Origin: Sedimentisphaerales bacterium
GTDB taxonomy: Bacteria > Planctomycetota > Phycisphaerae > Sedimentisphaerales > SM23-30
Direction: 5' to 3'
Assembly (NCBI GenBank): GCA_028281535.1
Contig: JANQJS010000048.1
Span: 1-64,000 of the forward strand
DNA length: 64,000 bases
Position numbers and translations under genes: made by a program
Part shown: positions 28,277-38,055 of the stretch, one piece after another
Position numbering within the stretch: the first letter of the stretch is position 1
Layout: each line of letters begins with the position of its first letter
Notes under the pieces: model-generated
Databases searched by the model: none
The model's input: only the letters and a program-made list of their open reading frames with translations
Told to the model about the DNA's origin: nothing

Positions 28277-29107
28277 CTACTTAACACCATAAAATCGTGC
28301 GCAATTGCTGCCGAGAATTTTATCTTGGGTGGTTTGTGGAAATTGCTTTATGTAGTCGATGACTATGTTCATGATATTGGTATAGTCACCAGCAAGTTGA
28401 CAGACGGGCCAATTAGAACCGATCATCAAGCGGTCTTCGCCAAAAGCTTCGAAGGCGATATCGAGATAAATACGAAAATCGTCGGGCTGCCATTGGTTCC
28501 AATTTGCTAGTTCAGGCAAACCTGACAGTTTACACATCACGTTATCATAGTTGGAGAGTTCAATAAGCTCTTCTCGCCAGGGAGACAACACTTTATCTTT
28601 AATGTTGGGAAAGCCAATATGATCGAGCACAAATGGTTGATTGGGGCATTGTTTGACCAAGCCAATAGCCGCGGGGAGTTGTTCACTGCGATTTAAAAGA
28701 TCATAGGTTAAATTGAAATCCTTTAATTGCTTGATGCCATCAATAAAGTTATCGCGAATGTAAAAGTCAATATCCGGTTCATCTAATACCACATGGCGAA
28801 CACCTGAAAACTTAGAATGAGATGCATAAGTTTCTAATTGTCTAATTAATTCTTTACTGCGAAGATCGACCCAACCAACAATGCCTTTGATAAAATCATT
28901 CTGCTGGGCTAAATCAAGTAGGTAATCATTTTCCTTAAGGATTTGGCGTGCTTCAATTACAATTGTGCCATCAAAGTCAATACTATTGAGTAAGCTTTTA
29001 TGCTCATCAGGCAAATAGTCTCGCTGAAGCAGCGACCAATCGGCATCCATCCAATCCAGTTCAACCGGATCGTAGTTCCAATAGTGATTGTGTGAATCGA
29101 GTTTCAT
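28277..29107 (-). CDS. Amidohydrolase family 2 (fuconolactonase-like)
   Basis: A 276-residue TIM-barrel hydrolase. The N-terminal LDSHNHYWNY is the family's metal-ligand opening. Other landmarks are GWVDLR, SGVRHVV, FVLDHIGFPNI (the conserved His-Gly), MCKLSGLPE and the C-terminal RLMIGSNWPVC with the conserved Ser/Asp-type region. Relatives hydrolyse sugar lactones such as L-fuconolactone or related carboxylates. No sugar-pathway neighbours are present, so the substrate is open. Repeat DNA lies on both sides. Confidence 0.82.
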   Translation of the reverse strand: MKLDSHNHYWNYDPVELDWMDADWSLLQRDYLPDEHKSLLNSIDFDGTIVIEARQILKENDYLLDLAQQNDFIKGIVGWVDLRSKELIRQLETYASHSKFSGVRHVVLDEPDIDFYIRDNFIDGIKQLKDFNLTYDLLNRSEQLPAAIGLVKQCPNQPFVLDHIGFPNIKDKVLSPWREELIELSNYDNVMCKLSGLPELANWNQWQPDDFRIYLDIAFEAFGEDRLMIGSNWPVCQLAGDYTNIMNIVIDYIKQFPQTTQDKILGSNCARFYGVK

Positions 29108-29208
29108 AATAATTGTCTCTGCTGAGAGGAATAAGGATGGGAATTAAAATAACCCCACACAAAAAATTTGTCAAAAAAAATATCAATGATCATTTTGTAA
29201 ATAACTGG

Positions 29209-29275
29209 TTGGCAACCTCAGCTCGACTTGTTGTGACAGGTTCATCTTCGATGAACTTAGGCTGCCACTCGATGT
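29209..29275. repeat. Second repeat family, copy 3 (diverged)
   Basis: GGTTGGCAACCTCAGCTCGAC, in which two bases of the core differ, is followed by the hairpin GTTCATCTTCGATGAAC and GGCTGCCA. CTTGTCAGTTTTGTCAG follows at 29294-29310. Confidence 0.45.
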
Positions 29276-29325
29276 TAGTTAAAATCATTACGTCTTGTCA
29301 GTTTTGTCAGAGCGCGAAAGAAAAA

Positions 29326-32300
29326 TCATTTCGCAGAATAGCTGAATAATTGAGCTTGGATTCTATTGATCATCATTTGATCATTGGCTTGTTGTGCAAG
29401 ACTGAGGGCTATTTTTGATTCTTGGATTGCTTCGGAACGTTTGCCCTGTTTGTTAAAGAGATCGCTCAAGTAAAAATGCAGTTCGGCATCATTCGGTTTG
29501 GTTCTCATGGCAGCGTCCAATTGTCTGCGAGCTCCATCAAAATTGCCTCGCAATGCAAAAATATTACTCAATACAATACGTACCTTGTAATACGTCGGAT
29601 CGATACTTAACGTTTTTTCCAATTGCTGCTGCGCTTTATCCTGCACGCCTTTCATATGATAAGCAATGCCAAGACGAGCATGTATATCAGGATTTTCATA
29701 TATTGTCGTCTTAGCCGCCAATTCAAAATGACGCAGCGCATCATCCTGACGATTGAGCTTACTATAACAAACGCCTAATTGATAATGTCCCGGTGCATGT
29801 TGTGGATCGATCCGAACGGCATTTTCAAAATAATCGACAGCATTCAACGGTTGATTCAACAGCAAGTATGCTTTGCCTAGATCAACGCTAATAAGAACAT
29901 TTTTTGGGTTCAAACGATGTGCCTGCTGCAATGAATTTACCTGTGCTTGCTTAAGTTCTATTGGACTGCTAGCTGACACATTGGCAAACAATAAATAGGA
30001 GCGAGCTCGCGTATCATTTAGATTTCCAAGACGAAGCTGATCAACCTCACTGAGAGTCTTGGGTGCTAACGGTTCAGATAAAATCGTATTGATCGAATCA
30101 AGATTGGCTTGAAGAATATCAACGATTTTGTTTTCATCGGAGCGTTGCTTACGAGCTGTGGAATATTCAAAGGTCGGTTTATCATCACCAAAGAGCGCAG
30201 CATTAAGTGATAATTTCTTTAGAGTTTCAGGACCACACAAGAAACTACTCAATAGATTTTCTTGTTTGCTAAGCCACTGGTCAGGACCACCCCAATAGGA
30301 ATAATTCAAATCCTCTTTCACTTTTGGATTACCAAAAACTGTTTTAATCTGCGATGAGGACAATTTGACAGATTGATCCAATGATCCAATCAAAAGCATT
30401 TCGGTCATGTTATACCAAAGCGTGCTATTGGGAAAAACATGTATAAACGAAGCAATCAGATTATGAAATTCCTCAGGATCCAAAATAGAAATAGGCACAA
30501 ACTGACACACCCAACCATTTGGTTTTAAGCGATCTTTGGTTTGCTGATAAAAATCAACGGTATAAAAGGCCGCGACACCAGGACGAAAGACTTGTCCTAA
30601 TTCCAATGAAATCAAGTCATACTCTTTATCAATATTCGCTAAATAATTACGCCCATCATCGACCATCAATCTTGTTCGCGAGTCGCGCATCCAATCAGAC
30701 TCAAAATGTTTATCCACAAAAGGATAAAGTTTGCTTTCGATATCCACACAATCGAGTGACTCAATATCATACATCAAAAAACGACTGGCCGTTTGTCCGA
30801 CGCCCATGCCCACCACACAAACACTTTTCGGAGCTTTGGTAAATAGCATAGGAATATGCGCCGCCGTGATTTGTTGATTCTTCCCTTCCGAGCCCTGCCA
30901 AAGACGATCAATAGTAAGATGCTTTTCTGATTGGCTTTCCATGACTGCCATGATGGAATTAATCCCTTCATGATAATCAACGACATTGCCATCAACGGCC
31001 AAATAATCTTTGGGAATTTGAATCGGCAACGCTTTGGGCAAGGCAAACCAAATGACCACTGCTATCGATACGCATACACATTTAATAAATAATTTTTTAA
31101 AACTATCTAGTGCAAGCCAACAAAGTATGCCAATCGCGATACTCAACCCACTCATAACCAGTAGTGACACTTGTTGACCCAATTGGGGGATGAAGTAAAA
31201 CCCCATCACTAATGACCCCAGCACACCTCCTGCGGTATTAAATGCAGTCATCCGCCCTACCCGTACACCTGACAAAGCAGGTTGATTAAGCACCATACGT
31301 ATAGCCAATGGAAAAGACATACCTGAAAGAACCGAAGGAATCAAAAAAAGTAAAAAGAAGATCCCCATCGATTTCATTCCTGATTCGGGATGAATCTTAG
31401 CTTGCCAGAATTCAACGGGTTGTAATATTAACGTGAGTACAACGCTCCCTAAAAGTACCTGCAATAAACCAAAATGGATTGCAAGCCGTTTTAAACGATC
31501 GCCAAACAAAGCAATGATAACACTACCGATAACGATCCCTGCCAAGATCGCAGCTAACGTAATCGTATAAGTGTAAACTGTATTGTGAATTAATAGTGAT
31601 AGAAATCGTGTCCAAAGAATTTCATACCCTAAAATGACAAACCCAGACATAAAGAATAGAAGGGAGATAATGGCTGACTGCTTAGCCGGCTCATGAACAT
31701 CATCATTTATTCTCGCCATCGTTTGCTGCCAAGTGTCTTGTGCAATGGGTAATTTTAAAATGACTAATCCAAGACAAAGATTGATCACACCGCAAGACCA
31801 AATACTCACGTTGACACCAATATTTGGAATAAGATAAATACCACACAGTAAGCAACCGATCATTGCACCCAATGTGTTGATGCCATAAAGAAAACCGACG
31901 GGCTTGACAATTTTATCATCGCGTGTGACATATTGACGACAAAACAAAGGAAGTGTCCCACCCATACAGGTTGTAATTGGAAATATTAAGATAAAAATCA
32001 CCAATGCTCTTAAACTGGTCAATGCGGCAAAATTTTCCATGAGCGAAGGATAGAATTGACTATAGATCTTTTCACCTAAACTGAAAAAAGTTGGGCTGAG
32101 CAGTCCTAAAATACCAATTCCAATTTCAAGCTTTCCGCACCACTTTAATGGATTGATATCCCGCGTCGATTGTTTACCAAAATACCAACTACCAAACGCC
32201 AGGCCTAAAAAGAATGTGGCAATCACGGTACTAACGGCAAAACTAGTGGCTCCAAAAAACAAAGAGGATTTGCGTATCCAACAGATTTCATAAATAAGAC

Positions 32301-32424
32301 CAGTTACCCCAGAGAGAAAAAAGCACACTAGTGCAATAAAATCAGATCCTGTCCAGCGGTATTGAACGGCCTTATTTGAACTGGACGTTTTATGCGTTTG
32401 TCTAGATGAGCGTTTTTTTACCAT
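29326..32424 (-). CDS. MFS-like / spermidine synthase-like / TPR fusion protein
   Basis: A 1032-residue inner-membrane protein. Residues about 25-445 hold about 12-14 helices in an MFS-like arrangement (FLSGVTGLIYEICWIRKSSL is a typical start for spermidine synthase-fused transporters). A spermidine synthase/SAM-methyltransferase-like domain follows (about 465-720): VCVVGMGVGQTASRFL for the nucleotide loop, DCVDIES, and VDDGRNYLANIDKEYDLISL. The C-terminal third has about six TPR units (for instance APGHYQLGVCYSKLNRQDDA). Substrate and reaction are unknown; the polyamine signature is incomplete. Confidence 0.82.
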   Translation of the reverse strand: MVKKRSSRQTHKTSSSNKAVQYRWTGSDFIALVCFFLSGVTGLIYEICWIRKSSLFFGATSFAVSTVIATFFLGLAFGSWYFGKQSTRDINPLKWCGKLEIGIGILGLLSPTFFSLGEKIYSQFYPSLMENFAALTSLRALVIFILIFPITTCMGGTLPLFCRQYVTRDDKIVKPVGFLYGINTLGAMIGCLLCGIYLIPNIGVNVSIWSCGVINLCLGLVILKLPIAQDTWQQTMARINDDVHEPAKQSAIISLLFFMSGFVILGYEILWTRFLSLLIHNTVYTYTITLAAILAGIVIGSVIIALFGDRLKRLAIHFGLLQVLLGSVVLTLILQPVEFWQAKIHPESGMKSMGIFFLLFLIPSVLSGMSFPLAIRMVLNQPALSGVRVGRMTAFNTAGGVLGSLVMGFYFIPQLGQQVSLLVMSGLSIAIGILCWLALDSFKKLFIKCVCVSIAVVIWFALPKALPIQIPKDYLAVDGNVVDYHEGINSIMAVMESQSEKHLTIDRLWQGSEGKNQQITAAHIPMLFTKAPKSVCVVGMGVGQTASRFLMYDIESLDCVDIESKLYPFVDKHFESDWMRDSRTRLMVDDGRNYLANIDKEYDLISLELGQVFRPGVAAFYTVDFYQQTKDRLKPNGWVCQFVPISILDPEEFHNLIASFIHVFPNSTLWYNMTEMLLIGSLDQSVKLSSSQIKTVFGNPKVKEDLNYSYWGGPDQWLSKQENLLSSFLCGPETLKKLSLNAALFGDDKPTFEYSTARKQRSDENKIVDILQANLDSINTILSEPLAPKTLSEVDQLRLGNLNDTRARSYLLFANVSASSPIELKQAQVNSLQQAHRLNPKNVLISVDLGKAYLLLNQPLNAVDYFENAVRIDPQHAPGHYQLGVCYSKLNRQDDALRHFELAAKTTIYENPDIHARLGIAYHMKGVQDKAQQQLEKTLSIDPTYYKVRIVLSNIFALRGNFDGARRQLDAAMRTKPNDAELHFYLSDLFNKQGKRSEAIQESKIALSLAQQANDQMMINRIQAQLFSYSAK

Positions 32425-32664
32425 AGAAGGTTGCTACCATTTTGTATTGATTGGGCCGCAAAGATTAGAAACACCATTATTTTGGGTAAGTCATTATTAT
32501 ATCAGGATATAAAAATGATGCAATCGAGATAAAAACCTGCTCTTTTCACTAAAAATACGTGATTTTTAGATTTCAGGTCCTATAATTATTCCCATTTAAC
32601 TTATTGGCAGAATATACCGATGATGGGTACATAGATTATTCCGATTCAAGAAGTAAAGGACCTT

Positions 32665-33111
32665 ATGGCAGATACGATAACATGTGTGGCTATCGGCAGT
32701 GATCATGCCGGTTATGAATATAAAGAAAAGATCATCGAGCATCTCCGCTCAAAAGGAATTGAGGTAAAGGATTTTGGCACCGATTCACCCGAATCCTGCG
32801 ATTATCCTGATTTTATCCACCCAACCGCTCAAGCCGTCGCTAACGGAGAATGCTCTCATGGCATCGTCTTAGGCGGTAGCGGTAACGGTGAAGCCATTGC
32901 AGCCAATAAGGTCAAAGGCGTAAGATGTGCCCTCTGCTGGAATATTGAAACCGCACAACTGGGCAAGCAACATAACAACGCGAATGTCATCTCCATAGGT
33001 GAACGACAAGTCACCGGTGAATTGGCCCTTGAAATCGTCGATGCCTGGCTGGCATCTGACTTTGAAGGCGGTCGGCACCTGAATCGCATCAGTAAAATCG
33101 AATTGGATTGA
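32665..33111 (+). CDS. rpiB: Ribose-5-phosphate isomerase B, actinobacterial type
   Basis: RpiB interconverts ribose-5-phosphate and ribulose-5-phosphate in the pentose phosphate pathway. The 148 residues contain IGSDHAGYEYKEKI, DFGTDSPESCDYPDF and the loop LGGSGNGEAIAANKV followed by RCALCWN and HNNANVISIGER. The GSGNGE form matches the mycobacterial type, in which Glu replaces the catalytic Cys of the E. coli enzyme; allose-phosphate relatives are less likely. It has an AAAGGA ribosome site and is monocistronic. Confidence 0.92.
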   Translation: MADTITCVAIGSDHAGYEYKEKIIEHLRSKGIEVKDFGTDSPESCDYPDFIHPTAQAVANGECSHGIVLGGSGNGEAIAANKVKGVRCALCWNIETAQLGKQHNNANVISIGERQVTGELALEIVDAWLASDFEGGRHLNRISKIELD

Positions 33112-33365
33112 CACACCATTCGGTACCATACTGCCAAGACACATACATTTTGGTAGGTTTCCAGCTCAATCTTCAAGTCACATAAATAACCAACTCCCAA
33201 ACACCAAAATAAATTCCCTGTCAGCAACTTGATCATTACCTCCAGACAACAATCAGTACATCTCATTTGAACAAAGTCACTTACAAACACTCCAACCTCA
33301 AAAACTTTCTCTAGTTAAAAGCCAGTACGCTTCTCTTATATATTTTACCACTCGTTTATGTCTAA

Positions 33366-33383
33366 TTGGCACAGAGCTTGCAA
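33366..33383 (+). promoter_or_regulatory. Sigma-54 promoter of the nitrate assimilation operon
   Basis: TTGGCAC (33366-33372) and TTGCAA (33378-33383) give GG-N10-GC, a near-perfect -24/-12 element. Transcription would start near 33393, about 70 bp before narK. Such promoters need an NtrC-like activator, consistent with nitrogen control. I saw no clear activator site in 33112-33360, which is otherwise empty. Confidence 0.8.
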
Positions 33384-33461
33384 TTACAACAAAAGTGATT
33401 TACAGCGGATTGGTAGTAGTGTAGCAAGCCGTGACAACAATAGAGTATGGAGATCCTAGTA

Positions 33462-34790
33462 ATGAACTTTACCAAAGCCACGAAGATTGAATTGTTCAAT
33501 TTCAAAACCCCATCCATGAGAGCCTTCCACATGACGTGGTTTGCGTTCTTTCTCTGCTTTTTCGGATGGTTTGGCATTGCACCGATGATGGCAATTGTAA
33601 GGGAAGAATTACAACTCACAAAAACTCAGATTGGTAATATTATCATTGCTTCAGTTTCAGTCACAATTCTGGCCAGATTACTGATCGGTTGGATTTGCGA
33701 TAAAGTTGGACCGAGACTGACTTATACCTGGATGTTGATTCTTGGCTCTATACCTGTCATGGGTATCGGCTTTGCCCAAAGCTATGAATCATTTTTATTC
33801 TTTCGCTTATTAATTGGTGTCATTGGAGCATCCTTTGTGATCACACAATATCATACATCAATGATGTTTGCACCCAACTGTGTTGGTACAGCAAACGCAA
33901 CCACAGCCGGCTGGGGAAACCTAGGCGGCGGTGTCACGCAAATGGTCATGCCGCTCATATTAATGGCATTCATCGGGCTTGGTGCTAGCACCTTCTGGAG
34001 CTGGAGACTTGCTATGGTTGTTCCTGGAATCATGATGATTTTTACAGGAATCGCCTATTACAAGCTTACACAAGATACCATAAATGGTAACTATAAAGAA
34101 CTAAAAGAAAAAGGCCTCATTGATAATGCTGCACGAACTAAAGGTGGATTCAAGGCAGCCTGCAAAGATAAACGTGTTTGGGCTCTCTTTGTCATTTATG
34201 GAGCTTGCTTTGGTATCGAATTAACGATCAATGGAATGGCAGCACTCTACTTTGCAGATTACTTTGGTTTAGGCGTCAAAACCGCTGGTTTGGTTGCAGG
34301 CTTGTTTGGACTCATGAATTTATTTGCAAGAACCTTAGGCGGTGTATTCGGTGATAAAGTCGGCATGAAACATGGACTCAAAGGCCGCGTCCTATTTTTA
34401 GGTGCGGTTTTATTAGCCGAAGGCATTGCCTTAATCGTCTTTTCACGAATTGAAGTATTATGGTTAGCCATCCCAACCCTTATTGTATTTAGTTTATTTG
34501 TACAAATGTCAGAAGGGGCAACTTTCTCAATTGTACCTTTTGTCAATGAAAAAGCTCTCGGCAGCGTCGCTGGAATTGTGGGTGCTGGTGGAAATGTGGG
34601 AGCTGTTTTAGCAGGATTTTTACTCAGAGCAGAAGCTGTGACTTGGCCAAATGCTCTATTAATTTTAGGTATTGTCGTAGTTTTAAGTTCTAGCCTGGTC
34701 TTTGCCATTCGCTTTTCAACGGCGGCAGAAGAACAAGCCAAAATTGATTTACAAACACGATTGGCCAATGCAACTGTACAAGCAGCTTAG
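33462..34790 (+). CDS. narK: Nitrate/nitrite transporter, MFS family
   Basis: A 442-residue, 12-helix MFS transporter of the nitrate-nitrite porter family. Characteristic segments are FFLCFFGWFGIAPMMAIV, the loop GWICDKVGPRL, a nitrate signature region (AGWGNLGGGVTQ) and a second one late in the protein (AGIVGAGGNVGAVLAG). I place the start at ATG 33462 because GGAG lies 9 nt upstream; the frame is open to 33447. It is the first gene of the operon with nirB, nirD and nasA, so it most likely imports nitrate for assimilation. Confidence 0.92.
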   Translation: MNFTKATKIELFNFKTPSMRAFHMTWFAFFLCFFGWFGIAPMMAIVREELQLTKTQIGNIIIASVSVTILARLLIGWICDKVGPRLTYTWMLILGSIPVMGIGFAQSYESFLFFRLLIGVIGASFVITQYHTSMMFAPNCVGTANATTAGWGNLGGGVTQMVMPLILMAFIGLGASTFWSWRLAMVVPGIMMIFTGIAYYKLTQDTINGNYKELKEKGLIDNAARTKGGFKAACKDKRVWALFVIYGACFGIELTINGMAALYFADYFGLGVKTAGLVAGLFGLMNLFARTLGGVFGDKVGMKHGLKGRVLFLGAVLLAEGIALIVFSRIEVLWLAIPTLIVFSLFVQMSEGATFSIVPFVNEKALGSVAGIVGAGGNVGAVLAGFLLRAEAVTWPNALLILGIVVVLSSSLVFAIRFSTAAEEQAKIDLQTRLANATVQAA

Positions 34791-34823
34791 TTAACGAAAA
34801 GAGTAAGGGTATACGAGAAAAAA

Positions 34824-37319
34824 ATGATAAGACACAACAAGAAAAACATCGTCGTTATAGGTAATGGAATGGTCGGTTGCAAGTTTTGTGCAAACCTGAT
34901 TGATCAAGATGAGGAGAATCAATTTGAAATCATTACATTTTGTGAAGAACCACGTCCAGCGTATGACCGGGTCCATTTGTCAGAATACTTTTCAGGCAAA
35001 TCTGCCAAGGACCTTGAACTCAAACCGATGGAATGGTATTTTGCCAATGGCATTACTCTCCATTTGGAAGATGCGGTCTCAAAAATCGACCGTGCTAATA
35101 AAACAGTCTTCTCCAAGAAGGGACGCGAGATCGAGTATGATACGCTAATCCTTGCAACAGGCTCTGCCGCCTTTGTCCCTCCTATTCCAGGCGTAGAGAA
35201 AGAAGGCGTATTCGTTTACCGCACAATTGAAGATCTCGACGAGATGATGGCTTATGCCAAAAACTGCAAGTCTGCTACCGTCATTGGTGGAGGCTTACTC
35301 GGACTTGAAGCTGCCAAAGCCACCAAAGATATGGGCCTGGCAACCAGTGTTGTCGAATTTGCTCCGAAACTCATGCCAAGACAACTTGATGATGTTGCGG
35401 CACATCGCCTTTTACAATTGATCGAAGATCAAGATATCAAATGCTACCTCAATCACATCACAACGGCCATTGAAGGTGATGGAAAAGTTGAAAAAATGAC
35501 CTTCAAAGGCAACGACGACTTACAGACCGACATGGTGGTTGTCTCTGCTGGGATTCGCCCACGGGATGAACTGGCTAAAGAGTGCGGCCTTGAAGTCGGT
35601 GATCGCGGTGGCGTAATCGTTGATGACAATTTGCTAACCAGTGATCCTGATATTTATGCCATTGGAGAAGTGGCTTTACATAACAACTTCATTTATGGTC
35701 TGGTGGCTCCAGGATATCAAATGACGGAGGTCGTGGTTGATCAACTTCTAGGTAAAGAAGCAAAATTTACTGGCGCCGATATGAGCACCAAACTCAAACT
35801 GATTGGAACTGACGTAGCCAGCTTTGGCAACTTTGAAGGGACTGACGTTGAACATGACACGGTCGTCATTGATGATCCTAAAAAAGGTGTCTATAAAAAA
35901 CTTGTCATTTCAGAGGATAACAAAAAACTATTAGGCGGTATTCTCGTTGGAGATGCCAGCGCGTATGCCAACTGCCTTATGATGTATCAAAACGGTACCG
36001 ATCTGCCAGAAAACCCCATGGATTTAATTCAATCGGGTGGCGGTTCCAGTGCTGTTCTCGCAATGCCAGATGAAACGCAAATATGTACATGTGAAAATGT
36101 CAGCAAAGGCGATATTCTTCAAGCCATGGAGGAACATGATTGCTGCAATGCAACGGAGATTAAAAACTGTACACGAGCCGGTAGCGGTTGTGGCGGCTGT
36201 GTCCCCATTGTCAATCAATTAGTGAAAGCAAAACTCAAAGCTGATGGCAAAGATGTTAATGAATCAATCTGTGAACATTTTAACTTTGATCGTATAGAAA
36301 TGTTTAACCGTATTAAAGCGGACAAAATAAAAACATTCGAAGATTTGCTCATCAAACATGGCAAAGGCAGTGGTTGCGAAATTTGTAAACCAGCTGCGGC
36401 CTCTATTTTGGCTAGCCTATGGAACGAACCTGTGCATCGTTTCCATAATTTACAAGATACCAACGACCATTTTCTTGCCAACATGCAAAAGAATGGTAGT
36501 TATTCTGTCATCCCTCGCCTTCCTGGCGGTGAAGTAACTGCAGACAAACTTATTGTCATCGGACAAGTTGCCAAAAAATATAACTTATATGTCAAACTCA
36601 CAGGTGGTCAGCGTATTGCCATGCTCGGTGCACGAGTGGATCAATTGCCTGATATTTGGAAAGAACTGCTTGATGCAGGTTTCGAATCTGGCCAAGCCTA
36701 TGGCAAGTCATTGAGAACGATCAAATCCTGTGTAGGACAAAGCTGGTGCCGCTTTGGTGTACAAGATAGCTCAGGCCTCGCAGTGGAAATGGAAAACCGC
36801 TATAAAGGATTGCGATCGCCACACAAATTAAAATCTGCAGTCAGTGGCTGCACACGTGAATGTGCCGAAGCCCGCAGCAAAGACTTTGGTGTAATCGCGA
36901 CTGATAAAGGATGGAATTTATATGTCAGCGGTAATGGTGGTATGCAACCACAACATGGTTTGCTCCTTGCAGCTGATATTGACAAAGAAACGGTGCTTAA
37001 ATATACCGATCGTTTCCTCATGTATTACGTGCGAACCGCAGATAAACTTACACGAACATCCACATGGCTAAACAATCTTGATGGTGGCATTGAACATCTA
37101 AAAGATGTAATCATCAATGATTCTTTAGGTATATGCGATGAACTCGACAAACAAATGGAATATCATATCAATACGTATGAATGTGATTGGCGGGCCGCAC
37201 TGGATAATAAAGAATTTATGAAACGGTTCCGTTCATTTATTAATACCGATGAAACGGATAAAACAATTCAATTTGAAATCAATCGTGAACAAATACAACC
37301 TAAAATGGCAAACGTCTAA
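34824..37319 (+). CDS. nirB: Nitrite reductase (NADH) large subunit
   Basis: NirB reduces nitrite to ammonium with NADH. The 831 residues match the family: FAD/NAD domains (VVIGNGMVGCKFC near the start, ATVIGGGLLGLEAAKA near 155, and DPDIYAIGE), a BFD-like [2Fe-2S] domain (CTCENVSKGDI and CTRAGSGCGGC, about 420-475) and the sulfite/nitrite reductase part. There the siroheme-[4Fe-4S] ligands appear as CVGQSWC and CTREC (about 640-680). The subunit is completed by nirD downstream. Cotranscription with narK is likely, as the gap is 33 bp. Confidence 0.95.
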   Translation: MIRHNKKNIVVIGNGMVGCKFCANLIDQDEENQFEIITFCEEPRPAYDRVHLSEYFSGKSAKDLELKPMEWYFANGITLHLEDAVSKIDRANKTVFSKKGREIEYDTLILATGSAAFVPPIPGVEKEGVFVYRTIEDLDEMMAYAKNCKSATVIGGGLLGLEAAKATKDMGLATSVVEFAPKLMPRQLDDVAAHRLLQLIEDQDIKCYLNHITTAIEGDGKVEKMTFKGNDDLQTDMVVVSAGIRPRDELAKECGLEVGDRGGVIVDDNLLTSDPDIYAIGEVALHNNFIYGLVAPGYQMTEVVVDQLLGKEAKFTGADMSTKLKLIGTDVASFGNFEGTDVEHDTVVIDDPKKGVYKKLVISEDNKKLLGGILVGDASAYANCLMMYQNGTDLPENPMDLIQSGGGSSAVLAMPDETQICTCENVSKGDILQAMEEHDCCNATEIKNCTRAGSGCGGCVPIVNQLVKAKLKADGKDVNESICEHFNFDRIEMFNRIKADKIKTFEDLLIKHGKGSGCEICKPAAASILASLWNEPVHRFHNLQDTNDHFLANMQKNGSYSVIPRLPGGEVTADKLIVIGQVAKKYNLYVKLTGGQRIAMLGARVDQLPDIWKELLDAGFESGQAYGKSLRTIKSCVGQSWCRFGVQDSSGLAVEMENRYKGLRSPHKLKSAVSGCTRECAEARSKDFGVIATDKGWNLYVSGNGGMQPQHGLLLAADIDKETVLKYTDRFLMYYVRTADKLTRTSTWLNNLDGGIEHLKDVIINDSLGICDELDKQMEYHINTYECDWRAALDNKEFMKRFRSFINTDETDKTIQFEINREQIQPKMANV

Positions 37320-37347
37320 TTAGATTTGAAAGTGACTAGGTAAGGGA

Positions 37348-37701
37348 ATGTCAAACACAATGACAACAGACAACTGGATTAAAGTAGCACAGGAAGCAGA
37401 TTTCGCCACCGATGTAGGTGGTTGTATAAAACATCATAACAAACATATTGCGATTTTTAATATTAACAATCGAACTGAATGGTATGCCATTGACAATATT
37501 TGTCCTCATAAAGGACAAAATGTTCTTTCGCGTGGCATCGTTGGTGACACCGATGGTGAACCCAAAGTCGCTTGTCCGCTTCATAAAAATGCGTTTTTAT
37601 TAAAAACCGGTCAGTGTATCAGCGATGAAACAACACCGGGAGTTCGCAGCTATGAAATCAAATGTGAAAATGGTGAAATTTTTATAAATCTAACTACATA
37701 A
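37348..37701 (+). CDS. nirD: Nitrite reductase small subunit, Rieske type
   Basis: A 117-residue Rieske-fold partner of NirB. The cluster motifs are ICPHKG (Cys-Pro-His) at about 51 and ACPLHKNAF (Cys-Pro-Leu-His) at about 77, the positions seen in NirD. Spacing to nirB is 28 bp and to the next gene 18 bp, so it lies inside the operon. Whether it holds a cluster is debatable in some NirD proteins, but here all four ligands are present. Confidence 0.92.
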   Translation: MSNTMTTDNWIKVAQEADFATDVGGCIKHHNKHIAIFNINNRTEWYAIDNICPHKGQNVLSRGIVGDTDGEPKVACPLHKNAFLLKTGQCISDETTPGVRSYEIKCENGEIFINLTT

Positions 37702-37719
37702 ATGAATGATGAGTAAGGC

Positions 37720-38055
37720 ATGGCCGTTCTAAATCAAACATTAAAATGTGACATTAAGTCTTCGGTTAAAGAGCTTTTTGGAGACAAAGATAAATACCAT
37801 AGAATTGACATTGAAGAATTATCAACCATTGTTGTCAATTATGTCTTTGATTCAAGCCCAGCTATCAATGATGCTAATCGTTACCAGGCTTATTACCAAT
37901 TGCTCGGCAAAGCTATTGCTATCGCACAAGGATGGAAACAAAATTGTTCAGAAACAATAAAATTACCATCGCAAACACAAAACAGCATTGAAAACTATAT
38001 AATAAACACCTATGGATTCTACAAACAACCCAGCCATGAACTGTCTGACGAATAA
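37720..38055 (+). CDS. Unknown protein within nitrate operon
   Basis: A 111-residue soluble protein I do not recognise. It has a mixed helix pattern (SVKELFGDKDKYHRIDIEEL, then AYYQLLGKAIAIAQGWKQN) and no cysteine motif beyond two isolated residues (about 10 and 75). It sits between nirD and the iron-sulfur/anchor gene and overlaps the latter by 20-44 nt, so coupling is likely. By position it could be an assembly factor or NarJ-like chaperone for the nitrate reductase, but no sequence sign of that family is visible. Confidence 0.65.
   Translation: MAVLNQTLKCDIKSSVKELFGDKDKYHRIDIEELSTIVVNYVFDSSPAINDANRYQAYYQLLGKAIAIAQGWKQNCSETIKLPSQTQNSIENYIINTYGFYKQPSHELSDE

Noticed and set aside
29113-29349. 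Rightward frame of 78 codons
   Set aside because: It consists of repeat modules and overlaps the 3' end of the MFS fusion gene.
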